From Ochrobactrum sp. Q0168 (lineage in GTDB: Bacteria; Pseudomonadota; Alphaproteobacteria; Rhizobiales; Rhizobiaceae), in contig NZ_JAELXQ010000002.1 of assembly GCF_016427605.1 (NCBI RefSeq), forward strand, positions 620,001 to 684,000: a stretch of DNA of 64,000 bases, read 5' to 3'. Position numbers and translations under genes: made by a program. Position 1 is the first letter of the stretch. Every line of letters starts with the position of its first letter. Positions 21,780 to 31,237 of this stretch are shown in pieces. Below the pieces are notes generated by a model that did not search any database, was not told the DNA's origin, and was given only the letters and a program-made list of their open reading frames with translations.

Positions 21780-22277
21780 ATGCCCAACAAGTCGATGCAT
21801 GCAACCCGCAACGATCTTCCTTCCAATACCAAGACGACCATGATCGCGCTTCTGAACGAAAATCTGGCTGCGACCATCGATCTTGCTCTGATCACTAAGC
21901 AGGCGCATTGGAACCTCAAGGGACCGCAATTTATCGCAGTGCACGAAATGCTCGACGGTTTTCGCACCGAACTCGATGATCACGTCGATACCATTGCCGA
22001 ACGTGCAGTGCAGCTTGGCGGCACCGCCTATGGCACATCGCAAGTCGTGGTGAAGGAAACGAAACTGAAGTCCTATCCGACCGATATCTATGCGGTTCAC
22101 GATCATCTGGGCGCACTGATCGAACGTTATGGCGATGTCGCCAACCTGCTGCGCAAGTCGATCAAGGATGCGGACGAAGCGGGCGACGACAACACGGCGG
22201 ATATTTTCACTGCCGCATCGCGTTCGCTGGACAAGGCGCTTTGGTTCCTCGAAGCCCATGTGCAGGAAAAGAACTGA
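21780..22277 (+). CDS. dps: DNA starvation/stationary-phase protection protein Dps
   Basis: A 165-residue Dps-type ferritin that oxidises and stores iron with peroxide, forms a 12-subunit shell and protects DNA. The inter-subunit ferroxidase ligands are seen: His43 (AHWNLKG), His55 and Asp59 (VHEMLDGF), and Asp70 and Glu74 (HVDTIAERA). The N-terminal tail ([13 protein letters not shown]) contains basic residues, as in DNA-binding Dps. GAGG lies just upstream of the ATG. It is monocistronic, with a strong terminator downstream. Confidence 0.97.
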   Translation: MPNKSMHATRNDLPSNTKTTMIALLNENLAATIDLALITKQAHWNLKGPQFIAVHEMLDGFRTELDDHVDTIAERAVQLGGTAYGTSQVVVKETKLKSYPTDIYAVHDHLGALIERYGDVANLLRKSIKDADEAGDDNTADIFTAASRSLDKALWFLEAHVQEKN

Positions 22278-22282
22278 GGCTT

Positions 22283-22330
22283 AGAGCATTTCCAGCAAAA
22301 GTGCGAAGCGGTTTTGCGTAGGATAATGCG
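22283..22330. repeat. Short palindromic repeat after dps
   Basis: GAGCATTTCCAGCAAAAGTG followed by CGAAGCGGTTTTGCG, starting 6 nt after the dps stop codon. It is near identical to the unit downstream of nusA. Confidence 0.75.
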
Positions 22331-22366
22331 TAAAAATAACGAGATAGCGCCATCGCAATCATGCGG

Positions 22367-22399
22367 AAGGCCGGGAAATCTCCCGGCCTTTTCGATTTC
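22367..22399 (+). terminator. Intrinsic terminator of dps
   Basis: A 10-bp stem AAGGCCGGGA / TCCCGGCCTT with a 4-nt loop, followed by TTCGATTTCT. It separates dps from the convergent aminopeptidase gene. Confidence 0.8.
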
Positions 22400-22412
22400 T
22401 GCTGATCCGTTT

Positions 22413-23666
22413 TTAGCTGGCCCATTCGCCGCGACGCATCACCGGCTCGCGGCTACCATCGGCCTTGATGCCGTCGACATCGATTTCGCCTGAACCGATC
22501 ATCCAGTCGATATGGATGAGGCTGGAATTGCCGCCCTGCGCCTTGATCTGTTCCGGCGTGAGCTTGGCGCCGTCAATGAAGCACTTGGAATAGCACTGGC
22601 CGAGCGCGATGTGGCTTGCAGCATTTTCATCGAAAAGCGTGTTGTAGAACAAAAGGCCGCTTTGCGAGATCGGCGAGGAATGCGGCACCAGCGCCACTTC
22701 ACCGAGCCTGCGCGCGCCTTCATCCGTATCGAGCACTTTCGACAGAACTTCTTCGCCGCGCGTCGCCTTGGCTTCCACGATACGACCAGCCTCGAAACGC
22801 ACGGCGATATTTTCGATCAGCGTGCCCTGATGCGACAAAGGCTTGGTGCTGGCGACATAGCCATCGACACGCAAGGCGTGCGGCGTGGTGAAGACCTCTT
22901 CCGTCGGAATATTCGGATTGCAGGTAATGCCGTTCTTTGCCGTCGAAGCGCCGCCGTGCCACTCGTGGCCGTCGGCAAGCCCGACCGTCAGATCGGTCCC
23001 CGGACCCTTGAAGTTCAGAGCGCTGTAAGCCTTATCGTTCAGGAAGCGAGTGCGGGTGCGAAGAGCGGCATTATGCGCGGCCCACGCGCCAATTGGATCT
23101 TCGACATCGACGCGCGAAGCGGCGAAAATAGCTTCGGCCAGCTTGCGGGTCGCGACCTCTTCCGGCTCGTTCGGGAACATCAGCTTTGCCCATGCCGCAT
23201 TCGGATAGGAAACGATGTTCCAGTTGATATCGAAGCCCGCGATTTTTTCGAGCGCAGGCTGATAGGCCATGGAATTGGCGCGATTAGCGCGCGAGACCTT
23301 GGCGGCGTCCTGGCTGGACAAAAGCATCGGATTGTCGGCGGCAATCGCAAGGCGCGCCGCACCTTCGGAATAGGCCTTTGCCATCCCCTCATAAAGCCAG
23401 CTTGCAGCACGGTCGAAGCTTGCATCGGGCGCATTTTCATAGCGCGCCAGCGCAATCTGGTCATCGGCGAGGAACGGCGTCACCAGACCCGCACCTGCCT
23501 TATAGGCGTGTTTGGCAATTAGCCGAACCAGCGGCAGGGCGACAACCGGCGCGGTGATGATCAGATCCTGTCCCTCACGCAATTGCAGGCCGACGCGAAC
23601 GGCGACTTCCGCTAGACGTTCGAGCTTCACCGGATCGATGACGGGATTTTGCATATCGTGAGCCAT
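22413..23666 (-). CDS. M29-family aminopeptidase (AmpS/aminopeptidase T type)
   Basis: A 417-residue metallopeptidase of family M29, the thermophilic aminopeptidase T family, which removes N-terminal residues from peptides. Typical features are the LAEVAVRVGLQLREGQDLII opening, GPGTDLTVGLADGHEWHGGA, NIPTEEVFTTPH, and the C-terminal HIDWMIGSGEIDVDGI metal-binding region. A GAGG site lies upstream of the ATG at 23666; an internal Met at 23654 is possible but lacks a ribosome site. It is convergent with dps and divergent from a small lipoprotein gene. Confidence 0.93.
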   Translation of the reverse strand: MAHDMQNPVIDPVKLERLAEVAVRVGLQLREGQDLIITAPVVALPLVRLIAKHAYKAGAGLVTPFLADDQIALARYENAPDASFDRAASWLYEGMAKAYSEGAARLAIAADNPMLLSSQDAAKVSRANRANSMAYQPALEKIAGFDINWNIVSYPNAAWAKLMFPNEPEEVATRKLAEAIFAASRVDVEDPIGAWAAHNAALRTRTRFLNDKAYSALNFKGPGTDLTVGLADGHEWHGGASTAKNGITCNPNIPTEEVFTTPHALRVDGYVASTKPLSHQGTLIENIAVRFEAGRIVEAKATRGEEVLSKVLDTDEGARRLGEVALVPHSSPISQSGLLFYNTLFDENAASHIALGQCYSKCFIDGAKLTPEQIKAQGGNSSLIHIDWMIGSGEIDVDGIKADGSREPVMRRGEWAS

Positions 23667-23838
23667 GGGCTGCGGGACCTCTTTTGATGCGAAAGCGCCT
23701 CCCTCAAAAAAGGGGCGTCATGAAAGAATCACTTTTGTACAGGCGCCGCCAGTTTATCAGATGGCACAATTAAACCACTTTTTTTCCTGTCACTGCGCTA
23801 TATTAGAGGAGCGGTCAGCATTACGGAAAGCAACGAAA

Positions 23839-24114
23839 ATGAATAGGAAAGTGCTTGTTTTGTTGGGGCTCACAGGGCTTCTGGCCGGTTGCGTCACCAT
23901 GACCCCGGAAGAGCGCCGCGCTGCCGACGAACAGACATGTCTGGGCTATGGCTTCAAGCAGCGGACCGACGCTTTTGCCAACTGTCTGCAACGGCTCGAT
24001 CTCGACCGCCGGGCTGATCGCCGCGCCTGGGAAAACCGCGTCGATTTCTACGACCAGCCAATCATGCTCTATCAGCCGATCTATCGCCCCGTCGTCGTTC
24101 GTCCCGGCTGGTGA
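23839..24114 (+). CDS. Small lipoprotein of unknown function
   Basis: A 91-residue protein with a lipoprotein signal peptide: MNRK, a hydrophobic core, and lipobox LLAGC with the lipidated Cys at residue 18. The mature part is charged (TPEERRAADEQTCLGYGFKQ) and ends in a Pro/Tyr/Val-rich tail (QPIYRPVVVRPGW). The frame is open upstream to 23665, but the signal peptide fixes the ATG at 23839. Two further Cys could form a disulfide. Small lipoproteins of this sort are common in Rhizobiales envelopes; no role is known to me. Confidence 0.85.
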   Translation: MNRKVLVLLGLTGLLAGCVTMTPEERRAADEQTCLGYGFKQRTDAFANCLQRLDLDRRADRRAWENRVDFYDQPIMLYQPIYRPVVVRPGW

Positions 24115-24180
24115 GGGCGTCGAAATGAAAATGCGGGCCAATCGAAAAGATCAGCCCGCACCAACACTGTTCAAATCACC

Positions 24181-25134
24181 TCATAGAGGTGTTTCGGGAC
24201 GGTCCTGCGACAGAAGCAACGCGCCAATTGCATCGACCTGCTTCTGGTCTGCCGCCGCATAACCGAGCGATTGCGGCTGGCTTGCCGGGGCCGACGTATC
24301 GAATTGCGGCTGATAGGACGCAACCTGCTGAAGTTGCGGCTGCGGCTGAGCCGTCGCTACATTGTTCTGATGCGAGAGGCGATTACCACGCGCCTGCGGG
24401 CCGAGACCGCTGCCTCGTATGGAGGTTTCCATCCTGGATGCATCCGCCAGCGCGACCTGTACCGTCGGCGCTGCCGCCGGAACGGGTCCGGCCTGCGGCA
24501 ACGTCACGTCATAGGACGGATCTTGCGGCAGAGACGGCGATTGCGGCGAATAGGCGAGCGCCAGATTGTATGGTTCCTGCGGCACCGGGTTCTGCAACGA
24601 ACCGTCGCGATTGCGCTTCTCGTAGAAAGAATTTCCGCCGGCGACCAGCACGTAATGCATGTTGTTATAGGGGAACGACAGGCCAGCCGTGTGGAAGAAC
24701 ATGGCGTTCTTCAGCTTCGGATGGCGCTGGCCCTTCAGCACGGCATCGGCTGCCGCCTGAACATCCGGCAGTTTGCTCGATTCCATCTTGCGGGTGAGAA
24801 CGCCGGGCGCGAACTGGTTCTTCTGGCCAACAACGCCGCAGATCGTATCCGGATAACGGCCCGATGCGAGGCGGTTCATGACGACCGTGCCGACAGCCAT
24901 CAGGCCATCAGGACTGGAACGGTTCGATTCGAAGAACATTGCGCGCTCCAGGCACTCCTTGTCCCTCGCCGTGTAGGTATAAGTCTTGACGCCGTTGACC
25001 GACTTGACGTGGCTTGCAGCCGCCGTCTTCTCGGTCTTGGCTGTGGTGCCGGTCGTCGTGCAGCCCGTCACAACGAAAGGCGCTACGAGCAGCCCTGCCA
25101 AAACAGGCAGTTTCCAATTACCAGCGCGCGTCAA
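24181..25134 (-). CDS. SleB-type cell-wall hydrolase, lipoprotein
   Basis: A 317-residue predicted lipoprotein with a Hydrolase_2 (SleB) domain, a family of peptidoglycan-cleaving lytic enzymes. The start is taken as TTG at 25132-25134 (GAGAG upstream), giving signal MTRAGNWKLPVLAGLLVA and lipobox VTGC at Cys25; an ATG at 25224 in the same frame would bury the signal. The domain (about 58-190) contains ERAMFFESNRSSPDGLMAVG and VVMNRLASGRYPDTICGVV with the likely catalytic Glu. The C-terminal 120 residues are low-complexity, rich in Pro, Gln and Ala. Confidence 0.85.
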   Translation of the reverse strand: MTRAGNWKLPVLAGLLVAPFVVTGCTTTGTTAKTEKTAAASHVKSVNGVKTYTYTARDKECLERAMFFESNRSSPDGLMAVGTVVMNRLASGRYPDTICGVVGQKNQFAPGVLTRKMESSKLPDVQAAADAVLKGQRHPKLKNAMFFHTAGLSFPYNNMHYVLVAGGNSFYEKRNRDGSLQNPVPQEPYNLALAYSPQSPSLPQDPSYDVTLPQAGPVPAAAPTVQVALADASRMETSIRGSGLGPQARGNRLSHQNNVATAQPQPQLQQVASYQPQFDTSAPASQPQSLGYAAADQKQVDAIGALLLSQDRPETPL

Positions 25135-25711
25135 CGGCTCACTCTCATATTCAGGACCCTTAACTGAAGCAGTCGATCCGAAGGCCAAAATGACCGATAC
25201 GGGTCGAGCTGCGGTGCAAGTCAAAGCAGGCGAAGATCAAAAATCAAACAACCTACCGTCGCTCGTCTTCTTCAAGGTTTTGGAATTTTTAGGCCAAAAA
25301 AAGGCAATAGGTCAAATTCCGAAATTGCTGAAACCATCGAAACGGCTGCAGACGAAACCCGAATCACAAGCGCAATTGGCCACACAAACCGTTCAAAACT
25401 ATTAATAATTTCTTAATGAACCTGCACAAAAGAGATAAACCATTGATTTGACGGAAATCATAGTTTCCCAATACAGGCCACATCGCTGCCTTAATTCGCA
25501 ACTGCTTTAAAATTTTGATATATCTTGCTTCATGCGGTTGGGAAAATCTGCGACATAACTGTTTTAGCGAGTCCTGCGCCGGTTCCTTCAACTTTGATAC
25601 AAGAAGCGTAACATTCCGTGAGATCGGCGATTTTCGGCCTTTTCAGCGTCTGAACGGGCCGAATCGGCTGGCAGGAATAACAGGTCTTAAGAACGCTTCT
25701 CAAAGTGATCG
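25135..25711. other. AT-rich sleB/phoB intergenic region
   Basis: About 580 bp with no gene recognised. The part from 25240 to 25520 is AT-rich relative to its neighbours and would hold the promoter of the SleB-type gene. The plus-strand open frames are short and lack ribosome sites. Confidence 0.5.
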
Positions 25712-25740
25712 AGCCCGCCTTTCGATCATGAAAGACGGGC
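25712..25740 (-). terminator. Hairpin downstream of phoB
   Basis: On the minus strand GCCCGTCTTT pairs with AAAGGCGGGC (10 pairs including one G-U) 30 nt after the phoB stop. The T run is poor, so it is a weak terminator or 3'-end stabiliser. Confidence 0.55.
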
Positions 25741-25769
25741 CCGAAAAGGAAATTTTTATCGACGATCCG

Positions 25770-26456
25770 TCAGCCGAAAGAATATCCCGCGCCGCGCACC
25801 GTGCGGATCGGATCGAGCGCGCGACCGAAGTTGATAGCCTTGCGCAGGCGTCCGACATGGACGTCCACGGTGCGATCATCGACATAAATATCCGGTCCCC
25901 AGACACCGTCGAGGAGCTGGCTGCGCGAGAAAACGCGGCCCGGCGACATCATGAAATATTCCAGCAGGCGGAACTCCGTCGGCCCGAGACGAACTTCCTT
26001 ATCCTTGCGATAAACGCGGTGCTGCTGGCGGTCGAGCACCAGATCGCCCACCTTCAGCACATGCGACAGCAGGCTTGGATTGGCGCGACGCAGCATGGCC
26101 TTGACGCGGGCCAGAAGTTCGGGCGTCGAGAACGGTTTCACCACATAATCGTCCGCGCCGACGCTTAAACCCCGAACGCGTTCGCTTTCCTCGCCGCGCG
26201 CGGTCAGCATGATGACCGGCAGGCGTTCCGTCTCCGGCCACTGGCGCAGGCGGCGGCATAGTTCGATGCCGGATACGCCAGGAAGCATCCAATCGAGGAT
26301 GAGAAGATCCGGTACGTTCTCGCGCAGCGCGATTTCAGCCTCGTCGCCGCGCAGCATCGTATCCACCTGATAGCCCTCGGCCTCAAGATTGTAGCGCAGC
26401 AGAACGCTCAGCGCTTCTTCGTCTTCCACCACAGCGATTTTGGGTACCTGTGACAT
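25770..26456 (-). CDS. phoB: Phosphate regulon response regulator PhoB
   Basis: A 228-residue OmpR-family regulator. The receiver domain has the acidic pair EDEE near residue 11, the phosphoacceptor Asp55 (LLILDWMLPG), Thr in MLTARGEE and Lys in VVKPFST. The winged-helix output domain includes LGPTEFRLLEYFMMSPGRVF and DVHVGRLRKAI. PhoB activates genes with Pho boxes during phosphate starvation. It is the last gene of pstSCAB-phoU-phoB, the rhizobial arrangement. A Pho box upstream of pstS implies autoregulation. Its kinase partner PhoR is not nearby. Confidence 0.97.
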   Translation of the reverse strand: MSQVPKIAVVEDEEALSVLLRYNLEAEGYQVDTMLRGDEAEIALRENVPDLLILDWMLPGVSGIELCRRLRQWPETERLPVIMLTARGEESERVRGLSVGADDYVVKPFSTPELLARVKAMLRRANPSLLSHVLKVGDLVLDRQQHRVYRKDKEVRLGPTEFRLLEYFMMSPGRVFSRSQLLDGVWGPDIYVDDRTVDVHVGRLRKAINFGRALDPIRTVRGAGYSFG

Positions 26457-26550
26457 CCATTATTCCCTATTAAAATCCGGCGAGCGGAAGATACACGTCC
26501 CCCCATCGACCGCGTGTCGCCGCGCTATTCACTCATTCTCCACCGCGTTG

Positions 26551-26588
26551 TGGAGCACTTTTCGGCAAAGCCGTCCTGATGTGCTCCA
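26551..26588. repeat. Hairpin between phoU and phoB
   Basis: Inverted repeat TGGAGCAC / GTGCTCCA with a 22-nt interior that contains CTTTTCGGC..., reminiscent of the short repeat family. It lies about 15 nt past the phoU stop and could lower or stabilise phoB mRNA. Confidence 0.6.
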
Positions 26589-26602
26589 AACGCAGCGCTT
26601 AC

Positions 26603-27325
26603 TCAGGGCTTGCGTGCCTCATCCACGACGATGCCGTGGCTCAGGTCTTCCTTCGGTCGTTCGGCAGGCATCTGCAGGCCGGTCACGATGTAATAAACGG
26701 TTTCCGCGATGTTGGTCGCGTGGTCGCCGATGCGCTCGATATTCTTGGCGCAGAACAGAAGATGCGTGCAGGCCGAAATATTGCGCGGATCTTCCATCAT
26801 ATAGGTGAGCAGCTCGCGGAACAGCGAGGTGTACATGGCGTCGATTTCGTCGTCGCGATCGCGCACGACATTGATCTGCTGCACCGAGCGCGACGCATAG
26901 GCGTCGAGCACGTCTTTCAACTGGGTCAGCGCCAGTTCGGCCAGGGTTTCAAGGCCGCGATAGAGTTTTACCGGCTGGCGCGATTCCGAAACGGCGGCAA
27001 CGCGCTTGGCAATGTTCTTGCCCAGATCGCCGACACGCTCCAGATCGGCGGAAATGCGGATCGAACCGATGATTTCGCGCAGATCGACAGCCATCGGCTG
27101 ACGCTTGGCGATGATCATCACGGCCTTGTCGTCGATTTCGCGTTCGCTGGCGTCGAGGATCAGGTCGTCGGAAATGACGCGCTGCGCAAGAGCGTTGTCC
27201 GCATTGACGATCGCGGCGACCGACTGTTCGACCATACGTTCCGCATGTCCGCCCATTTCGGCGATCTTGTGGGTGAGAAACTTCAGTTCCTCATCGTAGG
27301 AACGAACGGTATGCTGAGACGGCAT
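26603..27325 (-). CDS. phoU: Phosphate-specific transport accessory protein PhoU
   Basis: A 240-residue PhoU made of two three-helix PhoU repeats, each with the metal-binding E/DxxxD-type helices (RISADLERVGDLGKNIAKR and LFCAKNIERIGDHATNIAET). PhoU links the Pst transporter to the PhoR kinase and keeps the regulon off when phosphate is ample. The frame is open far upstream, but MPSQHTVRSYDEELKFL is the conserved start. It lies 95 nt after pstB in the pst operon. Confidence 0.97.
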   Translation of the reverse strand: MPSQHTVRSYDEELKFLTHKIAEMGGHAERMVEQSVAAIVNADNALAQRVISDDLILDASEREIDDKAVMIIAKRQPMAVDLREIIGSIRISADLERVGDLGKNIAKRVAAVSESRQPVKLYRGLETLAELALTQLKDVLDAYASRSVQQINVVRDRDDEIDAMYTSLFRELLTYMMEDPRNISACTHLLFCAKNIERIGDHATNIAETVYYIVTGLQMPAERPKEDLSHGIVVDEARKP

Positions 27326-27420
27326 GGTAGACCTCGTAATATAAATTGCGGGGAAGCCGCACTTCTGTTTGTTCTGACGCAACCCGCAGGCAGAGGTTGC
27401 TTGCCCCCTGCCCCGGTTTG

Positions 27421-28242
27421 TTAGCCGAAGCGTCCGGTGATGTAGTCCTGCGTGCGCTTTTCCGTCGGCGCCGTGAACATCGTTTCCGTGTCGCCCACTT
27501 CGACCAGATTGCCGAGATGGAACATCGCGGTGCGCTGCGAAACGCGGGCCGCCTGCTGCATCGAGTGCGTGACGATGACGATGGTGTAGTTCTGGCGCAG
27601 TTCGTCGATCAGCTCTTCCACCTTTGCGGTGGCAATCGGATCGAGCGCCGAGCAGGGTTCGTCCATCAGAATGACTTCCGGGCTCACCGCAATGGCGCGT
27701 GCAATGCACAGGCGCTGCTGCTGGCCGCCGGAAAGGCCCGTGCCCGCATCGTGGAGGCGATCCTTCACTTCCTCGAACAGGCTGGCCTTCTGAAGGCTCG
27801 TCACGACGATTTCCTCAAGATCGGCCTTGGAGCGGGCCAGACCGTGAATGCGCGGGCCGTAAGCCACGTTTTCGTAGATCGACTTCGGGAACGGGTTCGG
27901 CTTCTGGAACACCATGCCGACCCGGGCGCGCAGTTCCACCACGTCGATCTTCGGATCGTAGATATCCTCATTGTCGAGGGTGATCTTGCCAGCGATGCGG
28001 CAACCTTCAATCGTGTCGTTCATACGGTTGAGCGAGCGGAGGAAGGTGGACTTGCCGCAGCCGGAAGGACCGATCAGCGCCGTCACCATCTTTTCCGGAA
28101 CATCCAGATTGACGTCGAAAAGGGCCTGCTTCTCACCATAGAATACGCAAACCTTGTCGCCGCGCATCTTTACGGAACTGGTGTTGGCGTTCATCTTTTC
28201 TCCTACGGCTTTCTCGAGAGTACGTTCTGTCATCAGGTTCAT
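27421..28242 (-). CDS. pstB: Phosphate ABC transporter ATP-binding protein PstB
   Basis: A 273-residue ABC ATPase energising phosphate import. Walker [10 protein letters not shown] is at 58-66, the signature LSGGQQQRL and Walker [14 protein letters not shown] follow, and the switch His lies in [14 protein letters not shown]. The N-terminal 25 residues form a short extension. GGGAG precedes the first ATG; a second Met at 28233 is also possible. It follows pstA by 15 nt. Confidence 0.98.
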   Translation of the reverse strand: MNLMTERTLEKAVGEKMNANTSSVKMRGDKVCVFYGEKQALFDVNLDVPEKMVTALIGPSGCGKSTFLRSLNRMNDTIEGCRIAGKITLDNEDIYDPKIDVVELRARVGMVFQKPNPFPKSIYENVAYGPRIHGLARSKADLEEIVVTSLQKASLFEEVKDRLHDAGTGLSGGQQQRLCIARAIAVSPEVILMDEPCSALDPIATAKVEELIDELRQNYTIVIVTHSMQQAARVSQRTAMFHLGNLVEVGDTETMFTAPTEKRTQDYITGRFG

Positions 28243-28257
28243 GGCTTCGACTCCCGT

Positions 28258-29577
28258 TTACCAGCGGCGCTCGAACCGGCGGCGCAGAATGATTGCGGCA
28301 ATGTTCATCACGGCCAGGAACAGAAGCAGCACGATGATAGCGCCGGACGTGCGTTCCACAAAGGCGCGTTCTGCTTCATTGGCCCACATATAGATCTGGA
28401 CAGGCAAGGCGGTCGCCGGATCCATCGGCGTGGACGGAACATCCGCCACGAAAGCCACCATGCCGATCAGCAGCAGCGGCGCGGTTTCACCCAGCGCATG
28501 GGCAAGCCCGATGATTGTGCCCGTCAGAATGCCGGGTGCGGCGAGCGGCAGGACGTGATGGAACACCATCTGCGTCTTGGACGCGCCAAGCCCAAGCGCT
28601 GCCGCGCGGATCGACGGCGGCACGGCGCGCAGTGCTGCGCGCGTTGCGATAATGATCGTCGGCAGCGTCATCAGCGTCAGCACCAGACCGCCGACCAGCG
28701 AAGCCGAACGCGGCAGACCGAAGAAGTTGACGAAAACCGCCAGCCCCAGCAGACCGAACACGATGGACGGTACGGCTGCGAGGTTGTTGATGTTCACCTC
28801 GATCATATCGGTCCAGCGGTTCTTCTTGGCGAACTCTTCCAGATAGATCGATGCGGCAACGCCGATAGGCAGAGCGAGACCCAGCACGATCAGCATCATA
28901 TAGAGCGAGCCGACCAGCGCCACACCGAGACCCGACGTTTCCGGGCGGCTCGATGCGCCAAAGGTGAAGAGACCGGTATTGAAGGCTTCCTTCATGACGC
29001 CTTCTTCCGAAAGCGTCTTCATCCAGCCGACCTGGCGGTCGGAAACCTTGCGGCTCGTTTCCGGCACGGTCAGATCGATCTGCCCCTTGAAGGCGGAATC
29101 GATGTCGGCGCCCGCCAGAACCGGAACGGTCTGCGTCGTGCCGATGATCGACGGATTGTCCATCACCATCTGGCGCAGCTGAATGCGCACGCCGTCCGAA
29201 TAGAAGCGACCGATATCGCGCATGGCCGGGCGGTCGGTGGTCGCCACGCCGAGCTTTTCAGCCAGAGCGTTGCGCACCAGAAGCGGATAGTTCGCGGTGA
29301 TCAGCACATTGGGATCGGTCGCGCGCTTGTTACCCGGATCGATCACCTGCGCGTCAATCTTGACCGGCAGATAAAGCGTCGTCTGCCAGAAGGCGGTGTA
29401 ACCCTTAGAAAACACCGAGAACAGCAGCGCGCAGAGGAAGAACACGCCAATGGCGATTGCAGCAATGCCATAAAGGCGGAAGCGGCGTTCGGCAGCGTAG
29501 CGGCGTTTCAGTCCGATATCGCGGCGGACAGGCTGTGCAGTCGCCGTACCGCTTGCGTTGAAGGTCGTATCGGTCAT
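28258..29577 (-). CDS. pstA: Phosphate ABC transporter permease PstA
   Basis: A 439-residue inner-membrane permease. The N-terminal helix (LYGIAAIAIGVFFLCALLFS) is followed by a periplasmic insert of about 150 residues that makes it longer than E. coli PstA (296), then the ABC-permease helices with the EAA-type motif IRAAALGLGASKTQMVFHHV. The length agrees with other alphaproteobacterial PstA proteins. Its ATG overlaps the pstC stop (TAATG), giving tight translational coupling. Confidence 0.96.
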   Translation of the reverse strand: MTDTTFNASGTATAQPVRRDIGLKRRYAAERRFRLYGIAAIAIGVFFLCALLFSVFSKGYTAFWQTTLYLPVKIDAQVIDPGNKRATDPNVLITANYPLLVRNALAEKLGVATTDRPAMRDIGRFYSDGVRIQLRQMVMDNPSIIGTTQTVPVLAGADIDSAFKGQIDLTVPETSRKVSDRQVGWMKTLSEEGVMKEAFNTGLFTFGASSRPETSGLGVALVGSLYMMLIVLGLALPIGVAASIYLEEFAKKNRWTDMIEVNINNLAAVPSIVFGLLGLAVFVNFFGLPRSASLVGGLVLTLMTLPTIIIATRAALRAVPPSIRAAALGLGASKTQMVFHHVLPLAAPGILTGTIIGLAHALGETAPLLLIGMVAFVADVPSTPMDPATALPVQIYMWANEAERAFVERTSGAIIVLLLFLAVMNIAAIILRRRFERRW

Positions 29578-31082
29578 TATTCGTACTGCTCCCGGTACTT
29601 GCGCACGATGTGCAGCGCAAAGATATTCATGATCAGCGTCAGGACGAAAAGCGTGATGCCAAGTGCAAAGGCGACCAGCGTCTGCGGCGAGTTGAACTCA
29701 AGATCGCCGGTCAGCTGATTGACGATTTTCACCGTGATGGTGGTCATCGCTTCAAACGGGTTGATGTTGATGCGCGCCGCAACACCTGCCGCCAGAACCA
29801 CGATCATTGTTTCGCCAATGGCGCGTGAGGCAGTCATCAAAAGCGCGCCTACGATACCGGGCAGAGCCGCTGGCAGGACAACGCGCTTGACGGTTTCGGA
29901 GCGGGTCGCGCCGAGGCCAAGCGAGCCGTCGCGCAGCGCGCGCGGAACAGCGGTGATGATGTCATCGGAAAGCGACGACACGAAAGGAATGAGCATCACG
30001 CCCATGACGAGGCCAGCCGTCAGAACGCTCTGCGCCATGATGAAGCCCTGACCGCCCGCAATCGCGGCAGAAAGGTCGCGCAGGAACGGGCCGACCGTCA
30101 CAAGGGCAAAGAAGCCGTAGACGATGCTCGGAATACCGGCGAGCAACTCAAGCACCGGCTTGACCACGGTGCGCACGCGCGGCGAGGCATATTCGGCCAT
30201 GTAGATGGCGGCGAACAGGCCGATCGGAACTGCGAACAGCATCGCAACGATTGCGATATAGAGCGTACCGGCCAGAAGCGGGATCAGGCCGAACTGGCCC
30301 GTTTCGCCGCCGGAACCGGCAGCAGCAAAGCGCGGATCCCAGACCGTGCCGAAGAAGAAATCCCAGGGGGAAACAGCCTGAAAGAAGCTGATCGTCTGGA
30401 ACAGCATCGAGCAGATGATGCCGATGGTCGTCAAAATGGCGATACCGGAGGCGGCAATCAGCCCCCACAGCACGATGCGTTCGACATTGTTGCGGGCGCG
30501 CATACGGCGATTGATGGTGGAGAGGCCGAAAATCAGTCCGGCTACGGCAATGACCAGCGCAACAGCAGTGCCGATTGTGTGCGTCAGGTCCGTCGCCTTC
30601 TTCAGATAGAGGGCGATCGGCACCATATAGTCCTGGCCCTCGGTTGCGAGAGCCACGCCCTTGTTGGCGAGAACCGTGCGCGCATCCTGATAATTGGTGG
30701 GGAAGCTTTCCAGTTCCGCCGGTGTCAGGCGCTCAAGCCCGTTGGCGAGACCGCGCACCATACCAAGCTGAAGGCTGCGATTGGTGTAAGAACCGCCCTC
30801 GACGGCCTCGGGCAGCCGCTGGGCGGCGCTGTGATCGAGATAAACCGACGACCCGACGGCCCAGACGGCAAGAAACAGAACTGCAGGCAATGCAGAAACG
30901 AGGAAAACCCACCAGCCATGATAATGCGGGCGGGAATGCATTTTCTCGGCTGTCGATCCATGCCCTGAAGCTTGGGGGGTGACAGGCTGCGCTTTGTCCA
31001 GTGCAACCGCGCGCTGTCGGCCGATAAAGAAGCCGACCAGTCCGATTGCAATGACGCTGACGAGAACCAGAAAGAAGGACAT
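29577..31082 (-). CDS. pstC: Phosphate ABC transporter permease PstC
   Basis: A 501-residue inner-membrane permease, again larger than the E. coli form (319), with an added N-terminal helix (SFFLVLVSVIAIGLVGFFIG) and a soluble insert near 90-170. The permease core has LLAGIPSIVYGFFALVTVGP and the coupling motif RDGSLGLGATRSETVKRVVL. It forms a heterodimer with PstA. It overlaps pstA by one base and lies about 155 nt after pstS, behind a hairpin that may favour pstS expression. Confidence 0.96.
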   Translation of the reverse strand: MSFFLVLVSVIAIGLVGFFIGRQRAVALDKAQPVTPQASGHGSTAEKMHSRPHYHGWWVFLVSALPAVLFLAVWAVGSSVYLDHSAAQRLPEAVEGGSYTNRSLQLGMVRGLANGLERLTPAELESFPTNYQDARTVLANKGVALATEGQDYMVPIALYLKKATDLTHTIGTAVALVIAVAGLIFGLSTINRRMRARNNVERIVLWGLIAASGIAILTTIGIICSMLFQTISFFQAVSPWDFFFGTVWDPRFAAAGSGGETGQFGLIPLLAGTLYIAIVAMLFAVPIGLFAAIYMAEYASPRVRTVVKPVLELLAGIPSIVYGFFALVTVGPFLRDLSAAIAGGQGFIMAQSVLTAGLVMGVMLIPFVSSLSDDIITAVPRALRDGSLGLGATRSETVKRVVLPAALPGIVGALLMTASRAIGETMIVVLAAGVAARININPFEAMTTITVKIVNQLTGDLEFNSPQTLVAFALGITLFVLTLIMNIFALHIVRKYREQYE

Positions 31083-31195
31083 TCAATTTCCCCGGTTGCC
31101 CTGAAAAATGCGAAACGACAAGACATGATCCCTATGGCCAGACTGTCGGTTCCGCGCGATTGCACCTGTCTTATTCAACTGGCGCGAAAGGAGAA

Positions 31196-31229
31196 GAACG
31201 CGGAGAGGTTTCATCCCCGCGTTCCACAG
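31196..31229 (-). terminator. Attenuating hairpin between pstS and pstC
   Basis: On the minus strand GAACGCGG and CCGCGTTC pair around a 13-nt loop, followed by TTCTCCTTTC. It lies just after the pstS stop and fits the usual excess of binding protein over permease. Confidence 0.6.
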
Positions 31230-31237
31230 TTTTAGAC

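Noticed and set aside
21491..21804. A minus-strand gene in the tsaB/dps spacer
   Set aside because: The open frames lack ribosome sites and overlap the dps start and promoter region; composition is not protein-like.
26603..27709. A longer PhoU reading frame starting near 27709
   Set aside because: The extra N-terminal part lies over the pstB 3' end in another frame; PhoU similarity begins at MPSQHTVRSY.
27346..29718. A 790-codon plus-strand frame opposite pstB and pstA
   Set aside because: It runs antisense across two certain genes and their spacer; His/Arg/Gln-rich and without motifs.
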